Part shown: piece after piece, positions 36,033-43,520 of the stretch
Numbering within the stretch: the stretch's first letter is position 1
Layout of the letters: every line of letters begins with the position of its first letter
From: Natronosalvus vescus
Lineage (GTDB): Archaea > Halobacteriota > Halobacteria > Halobacteriales > Natrialbaceae
DNA length: 64,000 nt
Direction of reading: 5' to 3'
Assembly (NCBI RefSeq): GCF_023973145.1
Contig: NZ_CP099546.1
Span: forward strand, 3,596,001 to 3,660,000
The notes under the pieces: generated by a model
The model's database searches: none
Told to the model about the DNA's origin: nothing
What the model saw: only the letters and a program-made list of their open reading frames with translations
Made by a program: the position numbers and the translations under genes

Positions 36033-37706
36033 TTACCCCTGGTTGTACAGCCGCCAGAACGCTTTCGCGTATCCAACGAGACCGTTATCGACGTAGCCGC
36101 CGACCCGGTTATTGATGCCGTACAGTTCGGCTTCGTTGACGACGAACAGTGCTGGTACATCCTCGGACATCAGCTCTTGTACTTCTTCGTACATCCCGAT
36201 CCGGGCGTCCTGATCGATTTCCGTCCGGGCGTCATCGAGGAGTTGGTCGACTTGCTCGTTGTGATACCACGAGGCGCTTTCCCAGCTGCCGTGAGAATCG
36301 GAGTGCCAGGCAGGATAGAGGAACGTGTCCGGGTCGACGTACGAGAACGACAGGTAAATTGCGTGCATGTCGGACGTCGATTCCGGATCGGTGACCATAT
36401 CCGTAATACGGGTCCACGGGGCACCCTCGAGTTCGAGGGTGATCCCCAGTTCTGCCAGGTTCGTCTGCATCAGAAGGCCGATGTTTTCGGTCACCGTGAG
36501 TCCGCTGACGTACGTGTAAGTCAGTTCGATGTCCTCGCCATCGTAGGGGGATTCATCGAGATATGCCTGGGCCTGCTCGAGATCCCGCTCGTAGAGTGTC
36601 ACGTCGCTGTTGTGTCCCCACATCGCGTCCGGGAGTGGCCCCTGCAGCCGTTCGGCGTTGCCCTCGAGGATATCGTCGACGATGGTGTCGTAGTCGACAG
36701 CGTAGGAAATCGCTTTTCGGACGTTCACGTCGTCGAGTGGTTCCCGCTGATTGTGCATGAATACGTACAGCGGGGAGAAGGTGACTTCGTCGCTGACCCA
36801 CGCGTGATCCATCGAATCGATTTCTTGGTAGGTCTGCAGAGAGAGCCACTCGTCGGTGACATCGGCTTCCTCACTTCCCATCATTCCGTTAATCGTCCCC
36901 TCCTCGGGAACGATTTCCATGACGACTTCGTCAAACGGCTCGCCACCGTCGGGCCACTCTCCCCACCAGTCCTCGTTTCGCTCGAGCACGACCCGTTCGT
37001 TCCGGTCGTGCTCGACGAGTTGATAGGGGCCGCTCCCGGCATCGTTGTCCTGAAGCCACTCTTCGTCGTTGGCTTCGACTTCTGCCTCGTTGACGATCGG
37101 GAGGTACGGCAAGGTGAAAACGAACGGAGCGAACGTACGGTCGGTTTCGATCTCCACCGTCGTATCGTCGACCGCACTGACACCCTCGGGTGACAGCGTA
37201 CCAGCCCACATCCAGGACATCCCCATTTGCATTTCCATCATGCGAGTGATGGAGTAGACCACGTCGTCGGCGGTCACCGGATCGCCGTTGTGGAACGTGG
37301 CATCGTCACGTAACGTGAACTCGTAGGTCTGGTCGTCGTCGGCGACCTCCCAGTCGGTGGCGAGCCCATCGACAAGTTCTGGAGACTCGTCATCGGAGTA
37401 CATCATGAGCGAGTCGTACACGTTGACCGCGTAGATATTCTCGAAGTTGTCGGACACCTGCATCGGGTCGATGGTGCTCGGTGCAATCGTCGTCGCGTAC
37501 ACGAGTGACGAGTCGGCTTCGGTTTCGTCACCGTTCCCGTTCCCGTTTCCGGTACCGTCAGTGTCGTCGTCATCCAGCCCCTCCTCCGGTTCCTCGCCTG
37601 CACACCCGGAAAGCGTGACGGCGAGTCCGGTCGCACCCGCGTATGTGAGCATCTTCCGTCTGGTGACTCCGTCCTCCACCCCTGGAGATTCGTTAGTACG
37701 CCTCAT
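36033..37706 (-). CDS. Peptide-type ABC substrate-binding lipoprotein (SBP_bac_5)
   Basis: A 557-residue extracellular binding lipoprotein with a Tat-type signal (VTRRKMLTYAG, Arg16-Arg17) and lipobox LSGC (Cys35), followed by an acidic Gly/Asn linker. The core has the normal order: LVYATTIAPSTIDPMQVSDN at the mature N-terminus, FTLRDDATFHNGDPVTADDV, and at the C-terminus the helix pair EQVDQLLDDARTEI plus VPALFVVNEAELYG. This is the in-window control for the permuted homologue at 2409. It heads the 37706-31688 operon; context suggests cyclic amides or related amino-acid derivatives as ligand. Confidence 0.92.
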   Translation of the reverse strand: MRRTNESPGVEDGVTRRKMLTYAGATGLAVTLSGCAGEEPEEGLDDDDTDGTGNGNGNGDETEADSSLVYATTIAPSTIDPMQVSDNFENIYAVNVYDSLMMYSDDESPELVDGLATDWEVADDDQTYEFTLRDDATFHNGDPVTADDVVYSITRMMEMQMGMSWMWAGTLSPEGVSAVDDTTVEIETDRTFAPFVFTLPYLPIVNEAEVEANDEEWLQDNDAGSGPYQLVEHDRNERVVLERNEDWWGEWPDGGEPFDEVVMEIVPEEGTINGMMGSEEADVTDEWLSLQTYQEIDSMDHAWVSDEVTFSPLYVFMHNQREPLDDVNVRKAISYAVDYDTIVDDILEGNAERLQGPLPDAMWGHNSDVTLYERDLEQAQAYLDESPYDGEDIELTYTYVSGLTVTENIGLLMQTNLAELGITLELEGAPWTRITDMVTDPESTSDMHAIYLSFSYVDPDTFLYPAWHSDSHGSWESASWYHNEQVDQLLDDARTEIDQDARIGMYEEVQELMSEDVPALFVVNEAELYGINNRVGGYVDNGLVGYAKAFWRLYNQG

Positions 37707-37731
37707 GTTATTCTATACCGCACACAAAACG

Positions 37732-37737
37732 TTTATA
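37732..37737 (-). promoter_or_regulatory. TATA box of the second binding-protein gene
   Basis: TATAAA on the minus strand, centred 28-29 bases from the ATG at 37706, so a leaderless or near-leaderless mRNA is expected. Confidence 0.5.
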
Positions 37738-37821
37738 GCTTACGGCGATTCGTTCACGCTAAAGCCAACTGATAGATATTCTGTTGGACATGGATTACGA
37801 TATGGGCCATTTGATCGCAAT

Positions 37822-37989
37822 TCATCGAATGATGCGGGCGCCGGTAGTGACGAATCGTTCGGCCACCTCCCTGCACAGAGACGGGATGAGTAACACGGGC
37901 TGCACCAAACCCGGTTCAGTTACGATCAGTGGTTCGTCGAACCCGAATGTCGTACCCGTGCCGATGACCGTCGTCCGCTCGGCTTCCAC
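37822..37989 (-). CDS. Possible small protein or gene remnant downstream of the racemase-family gene
   Basis: A GTG-initiated frame of 55 residues, too short for ordinary ORF cut-offs. It encodes VEAERTTVIGTGTTFGF, then DEPLIVTEPGLVQPVLLIPS and a helical end EVAERFVTTGARIIR. Third positions are G/C rich as in neighbouring genes and the frame is open back to 38004. It begins 24 bases after the racemase-family stop on the same strand. I recognise no family; it may be a genuine small gene or the remaining end of a deleted one. Confidence 0.3.
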   Translation of the reverse strand: MEAERTTVIGTGTTFGFDEPLIVTEPGLVQPVLLIPSLCREVAERFVTTGARIIR

Positions 37990-38013
37990 GACGAGGATTG
38001 ACGGCCCAGTCGG

Positions 38014-38796
38014 TCATTCTTTCCAGACGTTTCGAGTCTGGTAGTCGTCGCCAATTCCCCACGCCTCGATTTCTTCGAGCCGTGGTGATTCGTAGCCGCC
38101 GACCTTACTGTGTGACCAGCCCAGATCAACGAGGTCAGCCTGTAGTTCGGCGAATTTGAACGGTGCGGTGACGGCATCAAGGACGGGGACACCGAGTTCC
38201 GCCTGAAGCGTTTCGTGGAAGCCGTACTCGGCAGTACACCCGAGGATGACGACTTCGGCGTGGTCTTCTTCGATAGCCGCTCGAGCGGCCTCGGTGAGTC
38301 GGTCTCTGGTACACTCGGGGTCGGCCTGGAAATCCAGTACGCCGAGGTCAACGGGTCGAAACGATGCGAGGCGGTCGCCGAGCCCATAGCGTTCGATGGT
38401 GGTTCGCATCTGTGGAATCCACTTGCGACGGCCGACGATGACGGAGAACGTATCGCCCATCGTCGATGCCAGATGGGTCGTCGCCTGTGCAGGCCCCATC
38501 ACGGGCATCGAATCGGACACTTCGCGCGCTTCCTCGAGTCCGAGGTCGTAGAAACAGCCGATTACGGTGGCATCGACGCCGTCGTTTTCGGCCTGTTTGA
38601 CCAGATGCAACACGTCCGTCAGGACGAGCGACTCGTAGTAGTGGTACTCGACGTGGTGCGGGCCTCGATCGAGGCTCACGGTTTCGACGGTCGTGGAGTC
38701 GCGTTTCACGTCGTTCAACAGGGCCTCGATGTCACCGCTAAAGTCATCGTGTCCGACGGGATCTATCCATCTAATTCTGGTTTCGTTTGTACTCAT
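38014..38796 (-). CDS. Aspartate/glutamate/hydantoin racemase family protein
   Basis: A 260-residue cytoplasmic protein of the Asp/Glu racemase fold. The two catalytic Cys of the family are visible: Cys81 in VIGCFYDLGLEEA and Cys187 in VVILGCTAEYG. It would invert configuration at the alpha carbon of a hydantoin, an amino acid or a related compound. It starts 6 bases after the end of hyuB and is the last gene of a hyuA-hyuB-racemase unit, which favours a hydantoin-type substrate. Confidence 0.85.
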   Translation of the reverse strand: MSTNETRIRWIDPVGHDDFSGDIEALLNDVKRDSTTVETVSLDRGPHHVEYHYYESLVLTDVLHLVKQAENDGVDATVIGCFYDLGLEEAREVSDSMPVMGPAQATTHLASTMGDTFSVIVGRRKWIPQMRTTIERYGLGDRLASFRPVDLGVLDFQADPECTRDRLTEAARAAIEEDHAEVVILGCTAEYGFHETLQAELGVPVLDAVTAPFKFAELQADLVDLGWSHSKVGGYESPRLEEIEAWGIGDDYQTRNVWKE

Positions 38797-38802
38797 GGTT
38801 TC

Positions 38803-40584
38803 TCACGCACCAGTCTCGGTTCTTTTTTCCGCTCGCAAGCGTTCGGTTGCCACTTCGTCTAGTTCCCCTGATTCGGTCACGACGACACCGTAGACGTCTC
38901 GAGCGATATCGAGGGTGATGTACTCGTCACGACAGTCCTCGAGAACGCGTTCGGGATCACGCTCCAGCGGTTCGCCCCAGCCACCGCCCGAACTGGTCAC
39001 CAGTCTGGCGGTTTCGCCGTCCGCGAGGGGCTCGTTGGTCAGCTTCGACGTCCGTTCGACGGAGCCGTCGTTTCGCAACAGTTCGATGTAGTTTCCGTCC
39101 CCCTCGTGTCCGCCTTCGACACCCCACGGTGGATACTCTGATCGGCCGAACGACGCGGTGATGAAGCCGCCGCTTTCGTTGTACATCGTGTAGTCTTGCA
39201 CCAGTCCAGTTCCCGCTCTGAAGCAGCCGTGTCCAGCCTCCTGTGGGGTATCGAGTGCAAACTGGCCGAATAACAGCGGGAACCGCGTCTCCATAATTTC
39301 GACGGGCATCTCGAGCGTGTCGCCGTCGCCGGCACAGACGAGGACGTCGGCCCCGTCACGGTCGGCACAGGCACCCCAGCCACCGGGCTGAGGCTCGATG
39401 ACGAGGAAATCGTCGCCCGTGCGCTCGTCCGTGCCACCGACGATAGTCGCACAGACGCTCGTGAAGTGCCCTGCCGAGAGTTTGTCCGGCAGAGATGGGG
39501 CGAGCGCTTTCCAGGGTAGTTCGGCGGCCATCGCTGAAGACTCCCAGTCGGTTCCGATAGGAGCAGGTTTGGTCGCGTTGAGCACGGTTCCCTCGGGGAT
39601 GATCACCTCGAGCGGCTCGAAAAAGCCCTCGTTGGTCGGCGCACTCGGCAGCGTAATAGCCTGGAAGAACGACCTGACGTCGCTGATGCTCGCTGCGTAC
39701 GGTGAGTTGATCGGCCCCTCAGTTTCCGGGTCGGTGCCGGTGTAATCGAGGGTGACCGTCTCGTCGGTGATCGTCACTTCACACTCGACGTGGATTGGTT
39801 CGTCGGTAATGCCATCGTCGTCGAGATAATCCTGGGCGTGATAGGTGCCATTTGGGAGTTCCTCGACGGCGTCCCGAACAAGGTCGTGTCCGTACTCGAG
39901 CCAGGCGTCGACGGCCGCCTCGAGGGTGTCCCACCCGTACTCACGGGCGATCTCCTGGACGCGCTCGACACCGACGTCGAGTGAGGCCTTCTGGGCTTGC
40001 ATGTCGCCGAGGGTCATCTCGGGCATGCGGGTGTTCGCCGCGACGATGTCGGCGACGGCTTCGTTTTCGACGCCTGCCTCGTAGAGTTTGACCATCGGAT
40101 ACTGGATCCCTTCCTGAAAGATGCTGGTCGCGTCGGTCGTCCACGAACCGGGATCTTTGCCACCGATATCAGTCCAGTGTGCCTTCGACGCGAGGAACAT
40201 GACCGGTTCGTCACGCCCGTCATCCTCGAGGAAGACCGGGGCGACCATCGCGACGTCGTTCAGGTGGGTCCCGCCGTGGTAATCGTTGAGCATGACGACG
40301 TCGCCGGGATCGAACCCATCGCGGCCGAACTTCTCGACGGTGTCCGAGACGCAGAACTTCAACGTACCGAGAAACCCCGGGACGCCGTTGGCCTGTGCGA
40401 CGACGTTCCCGTCGATATCGACGATTCCCGTGGCGTAGTCGAGCGTCTCGTAGATGACGCTCGATTTGGCGGTACGGCCGAGGTTGATAAACGACTCCTC
40501 GGCGGCGCTCTGTAACGCGTTCGTGATGACCTCTCGAGTGAACGGGTCGAGGTCCGCTGTCGGTTTGTTTGTCTGGTGGTTCAT
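38803..40584 (-). CDS. hyuB: Hydantoinase B / oxoprolinase family subunit
   Basis: A 593-residue HyuB-type subunit. N-terminal signature: DPFTREVITNALQSAAEESF, followed by GDVVMLNDYHGGTHLNDVAM and AHWTDIGGKDPGSW. The C-terminal part has the Gly-rich GGWGEPLERDPERVLEDCRD end typical of the family. With HyuA it opens cyclic amides such as N-methylhydantoin or 5-oxoproline using ATP. The ATG at 40584 has a GGAGGAG ribosome site just before it and overlaps the hyuA stop by 4 bases, so a longer reading from 40662 is rejected. Confidence 0.88.
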   Translation of the reverse strand: MNHQTNKPTADLDPFTREVITNALQSAAEESFINLGRTAKSSVIYETLDYATGIVDIDGNVVAQANGVPGFLGTLKFCVSDTVEKFGRDGFDPGDVVMLNDYHGGTHLNDVAMVAPVFLEDDGRDEPVMFLASKAHWTDIGGKDPGSWTTDATSIFQEGIQYPMVKLYEAGVENEAVADIVAANTRMPEMTLGDMQAQKASLDVGVERVQEIAREYGWDTLEAAVDAWLEYGHDLVRDAVEELPNGTYHAQDYLDDDGITDEPIHVECEVTITDETVTLDYTGTDPETEGPINSPYAASISDVRSFFQAITLPSAPTNEGFFEPLEVIIPEGTVLNATKPAPIGTDWESSAMAAELPWKALAPSLPDKLSAGHFTSVCATIVGGTDERTGDDFLVIEPQPGGWGACADRDGADVLVCAGDGDTLEMPVEIMETRFPLLFGQFALDTPQEAGHGCFRAGTGLVQDYTMYNESGGFITASFGRSEYPPWGVEGGHEGDGNYIELLRNDGSVERTSKLTNEPLADGETARLVTSSGGGWGEPLERDPERVLEDCRDEYITLDIARDVYGVVVTESGELDEVATERLRAEKRTETGA

Positions 40585-42683
40585 CGAGTCTCCTCCGTGA
40601 TGCGGACGTTCGCGTACTCGTCGAGGCGGAACTCCTGTTCGGGATGGACGAGCGTGGTACACGCCGGTTCTTCGATAATGGCTGGACCAGCGACCACCTC
40701 GTCGATCGGAATCGAGTCGCGTTCGTACACTGGGGTCTCGTGCGTTCCCTCGCGGTCGAAATCGACCGCACGACTGCCTTTGGTCGCGTCTTCGATTGTC
40801 CCGTTTCGCGATACCGGTTCGATCGTTGGCTTGGCCGCTTCGGCCGTCGCCGTCAGGCGGACGTTGACCAGTTCGACCGAATCCTCGAGCGAGAAGGTGT
40901 ACGCTTGTTCGTGGCGGTCGTGGAATCGTGCTATTGTGGTTGCAATTGCATCTGGGGTGACGAGCGTTTCGCTCGAGGCAGCCGTAATCGTGCTACCGGT
41001 GTCTTCGTCACCAACGGGAATCGGCGTCTGAACGGTGTGTTCCTGCCCCGTGTATCGCAGGTCGACGCTCAATTCGAGGGAGATGTCCTCGGGAAGAATT
41101 CCTTCGTCACCAAATTCGGTAATAGCACGGTCGGCCAGTTCGGCGAATCGCTCGTTCACCGCGGAGGCCCCGTCCCGGTCGAACGGCCGAACCCAGGTTC
41201 GCACGTAATCTCGGCGAAGATCAGTCAACAACATCCCCCAGGCAGAGAACTGGCCGGGTGCTCGCGGGATAATGACTTCTTTGACCCCGAGGTCACGCCC
41301 CAGTGCGGCGGCGTGGAGCCCACCAGCCCCGCCGCTGGCGACCATCGCGAACCGACGCGGGTCGTAGCCACGCTGGAGGCTGACTTGCTTCAACGCATTT
41401 GCCATGTTCGAGTTGACGACCCGAAGGACGCCGTGGGCCGTCTCCCGAACCGAGGTGCCAAATTCGTCGGCTACGGGCTCGAGTGCTGCTTCAGCCTGTT
41501 CGACGTCGAGATCCATTTCGCCGCCGAGGAAGTACGCCGGGTTCAGTCGGCCAGTCAGCAGGTTGACATCGGTGACCGTCGGTTTCGTTCCGCCGTGGCC
41601 GTAGCAGGCCGGCCCCGGATCGGCACCCGCACTTTCCGGGCCGACGTTGATCGAGCCTCCCTGGTCGATCCAGGCGATGGAGCCACCGCCAGCACCGATT
41701 TCGACGATGTCGACGACTGGAATCTGGAGCGGGTAGCCTTCGTGGTGGCGCGAGCTCTCGAGCCAGTACTCGGTACCGATGTCGACGTCGCCGTCTTCGA
41801 TGAGCGAGGTTTTCGCCGTCGTCCCGCCCATATCGAAACTGATGATGTTGGGTTCGTCGATATTGGTTCCCACGCGAGCAGCACCGAAGACACCGCCGAC
41901 GGGGCCGCTTTCGACCATTTCGATGGGGCTTTGCCGGGCCTGTTCGAAGCTACTCGTCCCCGCGTTCGATTTCATCACGTAGCGGTTCCCCTCGACGCCG
42001 TTCGCATCGAGGTGTGACTCGAGCGTGGTCAGATACTCGTCGGCGATGGGTCGAACGTAGGAGTTGAGCACGGCCGTGTTCGTCCGTTCGTACTCGCGAT
42101 ACTCACCCGTGAGTTCGTGTGAAAGCGTGACGTACGCTTCCGGGAACTCCTCGGCAATGATTTCTCGTGTCCGTCGTTCGTGATCTGGGTTTGCGTATGC
42201 GTGCAGATATGCGACGGCAACGGTGTCGATTCCGCGATCACGAATCTCCTCGACAGCCGCCCTGACGTCCGATTCTGACAGCGGCGTCAGTACGGTTCCG
42301 GCCTGGTCAACGCGTTCGGCGACCTCGAATCGGTCACGTCGGGGGACGAACGGTTCTGGCTTCTCATACCGGAAGTTGAACATATCGGGCCGATTTGCTC
42401 GCGTAATGTCGAGGACATCTCGGAACCCGTCGGTGGTAATGAGCGCACAGCGTTCGCCGTTGCGCTCAGTCACGGCATTGATCACGACCGTCGTCCCGTG
42501 CACGAACTGATCGATAGCAGACTGTGGCAACGAACTCTTCTCGAGGGTCGCAATGACACCGTTCGCGAAGTTGTCCGGTGTCGTGGAGGCCTTCTCGAGG
42601 GACAGAGATCCGTCAGAAACGGCGACGAAGTCGGTGAATGTTCCGCCGATGTCGACCGCGACACGGGTGTTGTTCTCTCTCAC
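40581..42683 (-). CDS. hyuA: Hydantoinase A / oxoprolinase family subunit
   Basis: A 700-residue ATP-binding subunit of the actin-like ATPase fold. It has RVAVDIGGTFTDFVAV near the N-terminus, SFDMGGTTAKTSLI in the middle, EIGAGGGSIAWIDQGG and SAGADPGPACYGHGG. The start is probably the GTG at 42683: a TATA box (42708-42714) lies 28 bases from it, which would make the mRNA leaderless. A GTG 7 codons upstream would lie between the TATA box and its expected start site. First gene of the hyuA-hyuB-racemase unit. Confidence 0.88.
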   Translation of the reverse strand: MRENNTRVAVDIGGTFTDFVAVSDGSLSLEKASTTPDNFANGVIATLEKSSLPQSAIDQFVHGTTVVINAVTERNGERCALITTDGFRDVLDITRANRPDMFNFRYEKPEPFVPRRDRFEVAERVDQAGTVLTPLSESDVRAAVEEIRDRGIDTVAVAYLHAYANPDHERRTREIIAEEFPEAYVTLSHELTGEYREYERTNTAVLNSYVRPIADEYLTTLESHLDANGVEGNRYVMKSNAGTSSFEQARQSPIEMVESGPVGGVFGAARVGTNIDEPNIISFDMGGTTAKTSLIEDGDVDIGTEYWLESSRHHEGYPLQIPVVDIVEIGAGGGSIAWIDQGGSINVGPESAGADPGPACYGHGGTKPTVTDVNLLTGRLNPAYFLGGEMDLDVEQAEAALEPVADEFGTSVRETAHGVLRVVNSNMANALKQVSLQRGYDPRRFAMVASGGAGGLHAAALGRDLGVKEVIIPRAPGQFSAWGMLLTDLRRDYVRTWVRPFDRDGASAVNERFAELADRAITEFGDEGILPEDISLELSVDLRYTGQEHTVQTPIPVGDEDTGSTITAASSETLVTPDAIATTIARFHDRHEQAYTFSLEDSVELVNVRLTATAEAAKPTIEPVSRNGTIEDATKGSRAVDFDREGTHETPVYERDSIPIDEVVAGPAIIEEPACTTLVHPEQEFRLDEYANVRITEETR

Positions 42684-42707
42684 ACCAGGTACACAATACG
42701 GCACCTC

Positions 42708-42714
42708 TATTTAA
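42708..42714 (-). promoter_or_regulatory. TATA box of hyuA (first cluster)
   Basis: TTAAATA on the minus strand, centred 28 bases upstream of the GTG at 42683. Confidence 0.55.
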
Positions 42715-42915
42715 CTTTTTGTTCACAATACACCCAGTTTCACTTTATACTACCACATGAGATTGTGCAATTATGCAAAATTGGCAGGGGGAGGATACAT
42801 CAACGAACCTGTGAGTCAGCTTATTTAGCTGTAGGAACGCCCCGACCTCCGCCACAGAGAAACACTGACACGACTGACTACGGTGTAATGCACCCGTGCA
42901 ACGACTCGATCCAGC

Positions 42916-42977
42916 AACGAGTTGATCACACCCGATGTGTATCTCCGGTAACGAATTAATCACACCCGATATGCATC
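42916..42977. repeat. Two 28-base direct repeats downstream of the cupin gene
   Basis: Unit 1 is 42916-42943 and unit 2 is 42950-42977, both of the form AACGARTTRATCACACCCGA followed by TRTRYATC, with four differences. The period is 34 bases. Each carries the core ATCACACCCGAT. Placed between the cupin stop and the hyuA promoter. Confidence 0.65.
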
Positions 42978-43001
42978 GCCTCGAGTGGCGGCCAACCCCG
43001 C

Positions 43002-43343
43002 TCAGAGATCACCAAGAACAGTGTAGACGAGCCGACACGGTTCGTCACCCGCATTGACGCTGTAGTGAGGAGTGCCAGCGTGGATAACCGAGAGGGTGCC
43101 GGGCCCGGCGGTATACTTTTCTCCGTCTGCGACGAGTTCGACTTCACCCTCGAGGATTACCGAAATCTCGTCGCCCTCGTGACTGGTCGTTCCGGTTTCG
43201 GGAACACGCTCACCGGGCTCGATGACGTAACTACCAGTCTGGACGCTCGGTTCCGACGATTCGTACAGCGCCAGCGGTTCGTCGACACTGTCTCCCCACA
43301 CCGAGTCGAGTTGATGCACGGTAACTTGATCCATACCCACCAT
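43002..43343 (-). CDS. Cupin-domain protein
   Basis: A 113-residue single-domain beta-barrel protein. The cupin motifs are partly visible: EPGERVPETGTTSHEGDEI (motif 1, with His and Glu metal ligands) and AGTPHYSVNAGDEPC (motif 2, with His). It may bind a metal and a small ligand, as an isomerase, an oxygenase-like enzyme or a sensor. ATGs at 43343 and 43334 are both possible; the longer form is used. It is divergent from the second hyuA and lies between the two Hyu clusters, which suggests a shared substrate. Confidence 0.82.
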   Translation of the reverse strand: MVGMDQVTVHQLDSVWGDSVDEPLALYESSEPSVQTGSYVIEPGERVPETGTTSHEGDEISVILEGEVELVADGEKYTAGPGTLSVIHAGTPHYSVNAGDEPCRLVYTVLGDL

Positions 43344-43471
43344 ACGGACGAGAGTCGAGTAAACTCTTCGGGTATTCTCTCGAACTATCAGAATACGATA
43401 TCGGCTTATGACGAACACATCGTATGTGGTTGGTGTCGTTATGTGGTCAAAACCCCCTATTTGTGCATAAA

Positions 43472-43479
43472 TTATATAT
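43472..43479 (+). promoter_or_regulatory. TATA box of the second hyuA
   Basis: TTATATAT. Initiation about 27 bases on, near 43502, leaves a leader of about 20 bases that contains the ribosome site at 43507. Confidence 0.55.
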
Positions 43480-43506
43480 CCCGCCTCGTCCAGAGCTAAG
43501 GTATTG

Positions 43507-43513
43507 GGAGGAG
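43507..43513 (+). promoter_or_regulatory. Strong ribosome binding site of the second hyuA
   Basis: GGAGGAG, seven bases before the GTG at 43521. This fixes the start and contrasts with the leaderless start of the first hyuA. Confidence 0.65.
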
Positions 43514-43520
43514 ATAACAC

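Larger units (their letters stand above)
37707..38013. other. Spacer between the racemase-family gene and the second ABC operon
   Basis: 307 bases. The left end holds the promoter of the binding-protein gene, with TTTATA (37732-37737, usable leftwards) 28-30 bases from the ATG at 37706. The right part contains a small open frame on the minus strand (37822-37989, described separately). No RNA gene is visible. Confidence 0.5.
42684..43001. other. Spacer between hyuA and the cupin gene
   Basis: 318 bases. The left part is AT-rich and contains the hyuA promoter. The right part holds two 28-base direct repeats just past the cupin stop codon (42916-42977). No gene with normal codon bias is seen. 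Confidence 0.5.
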
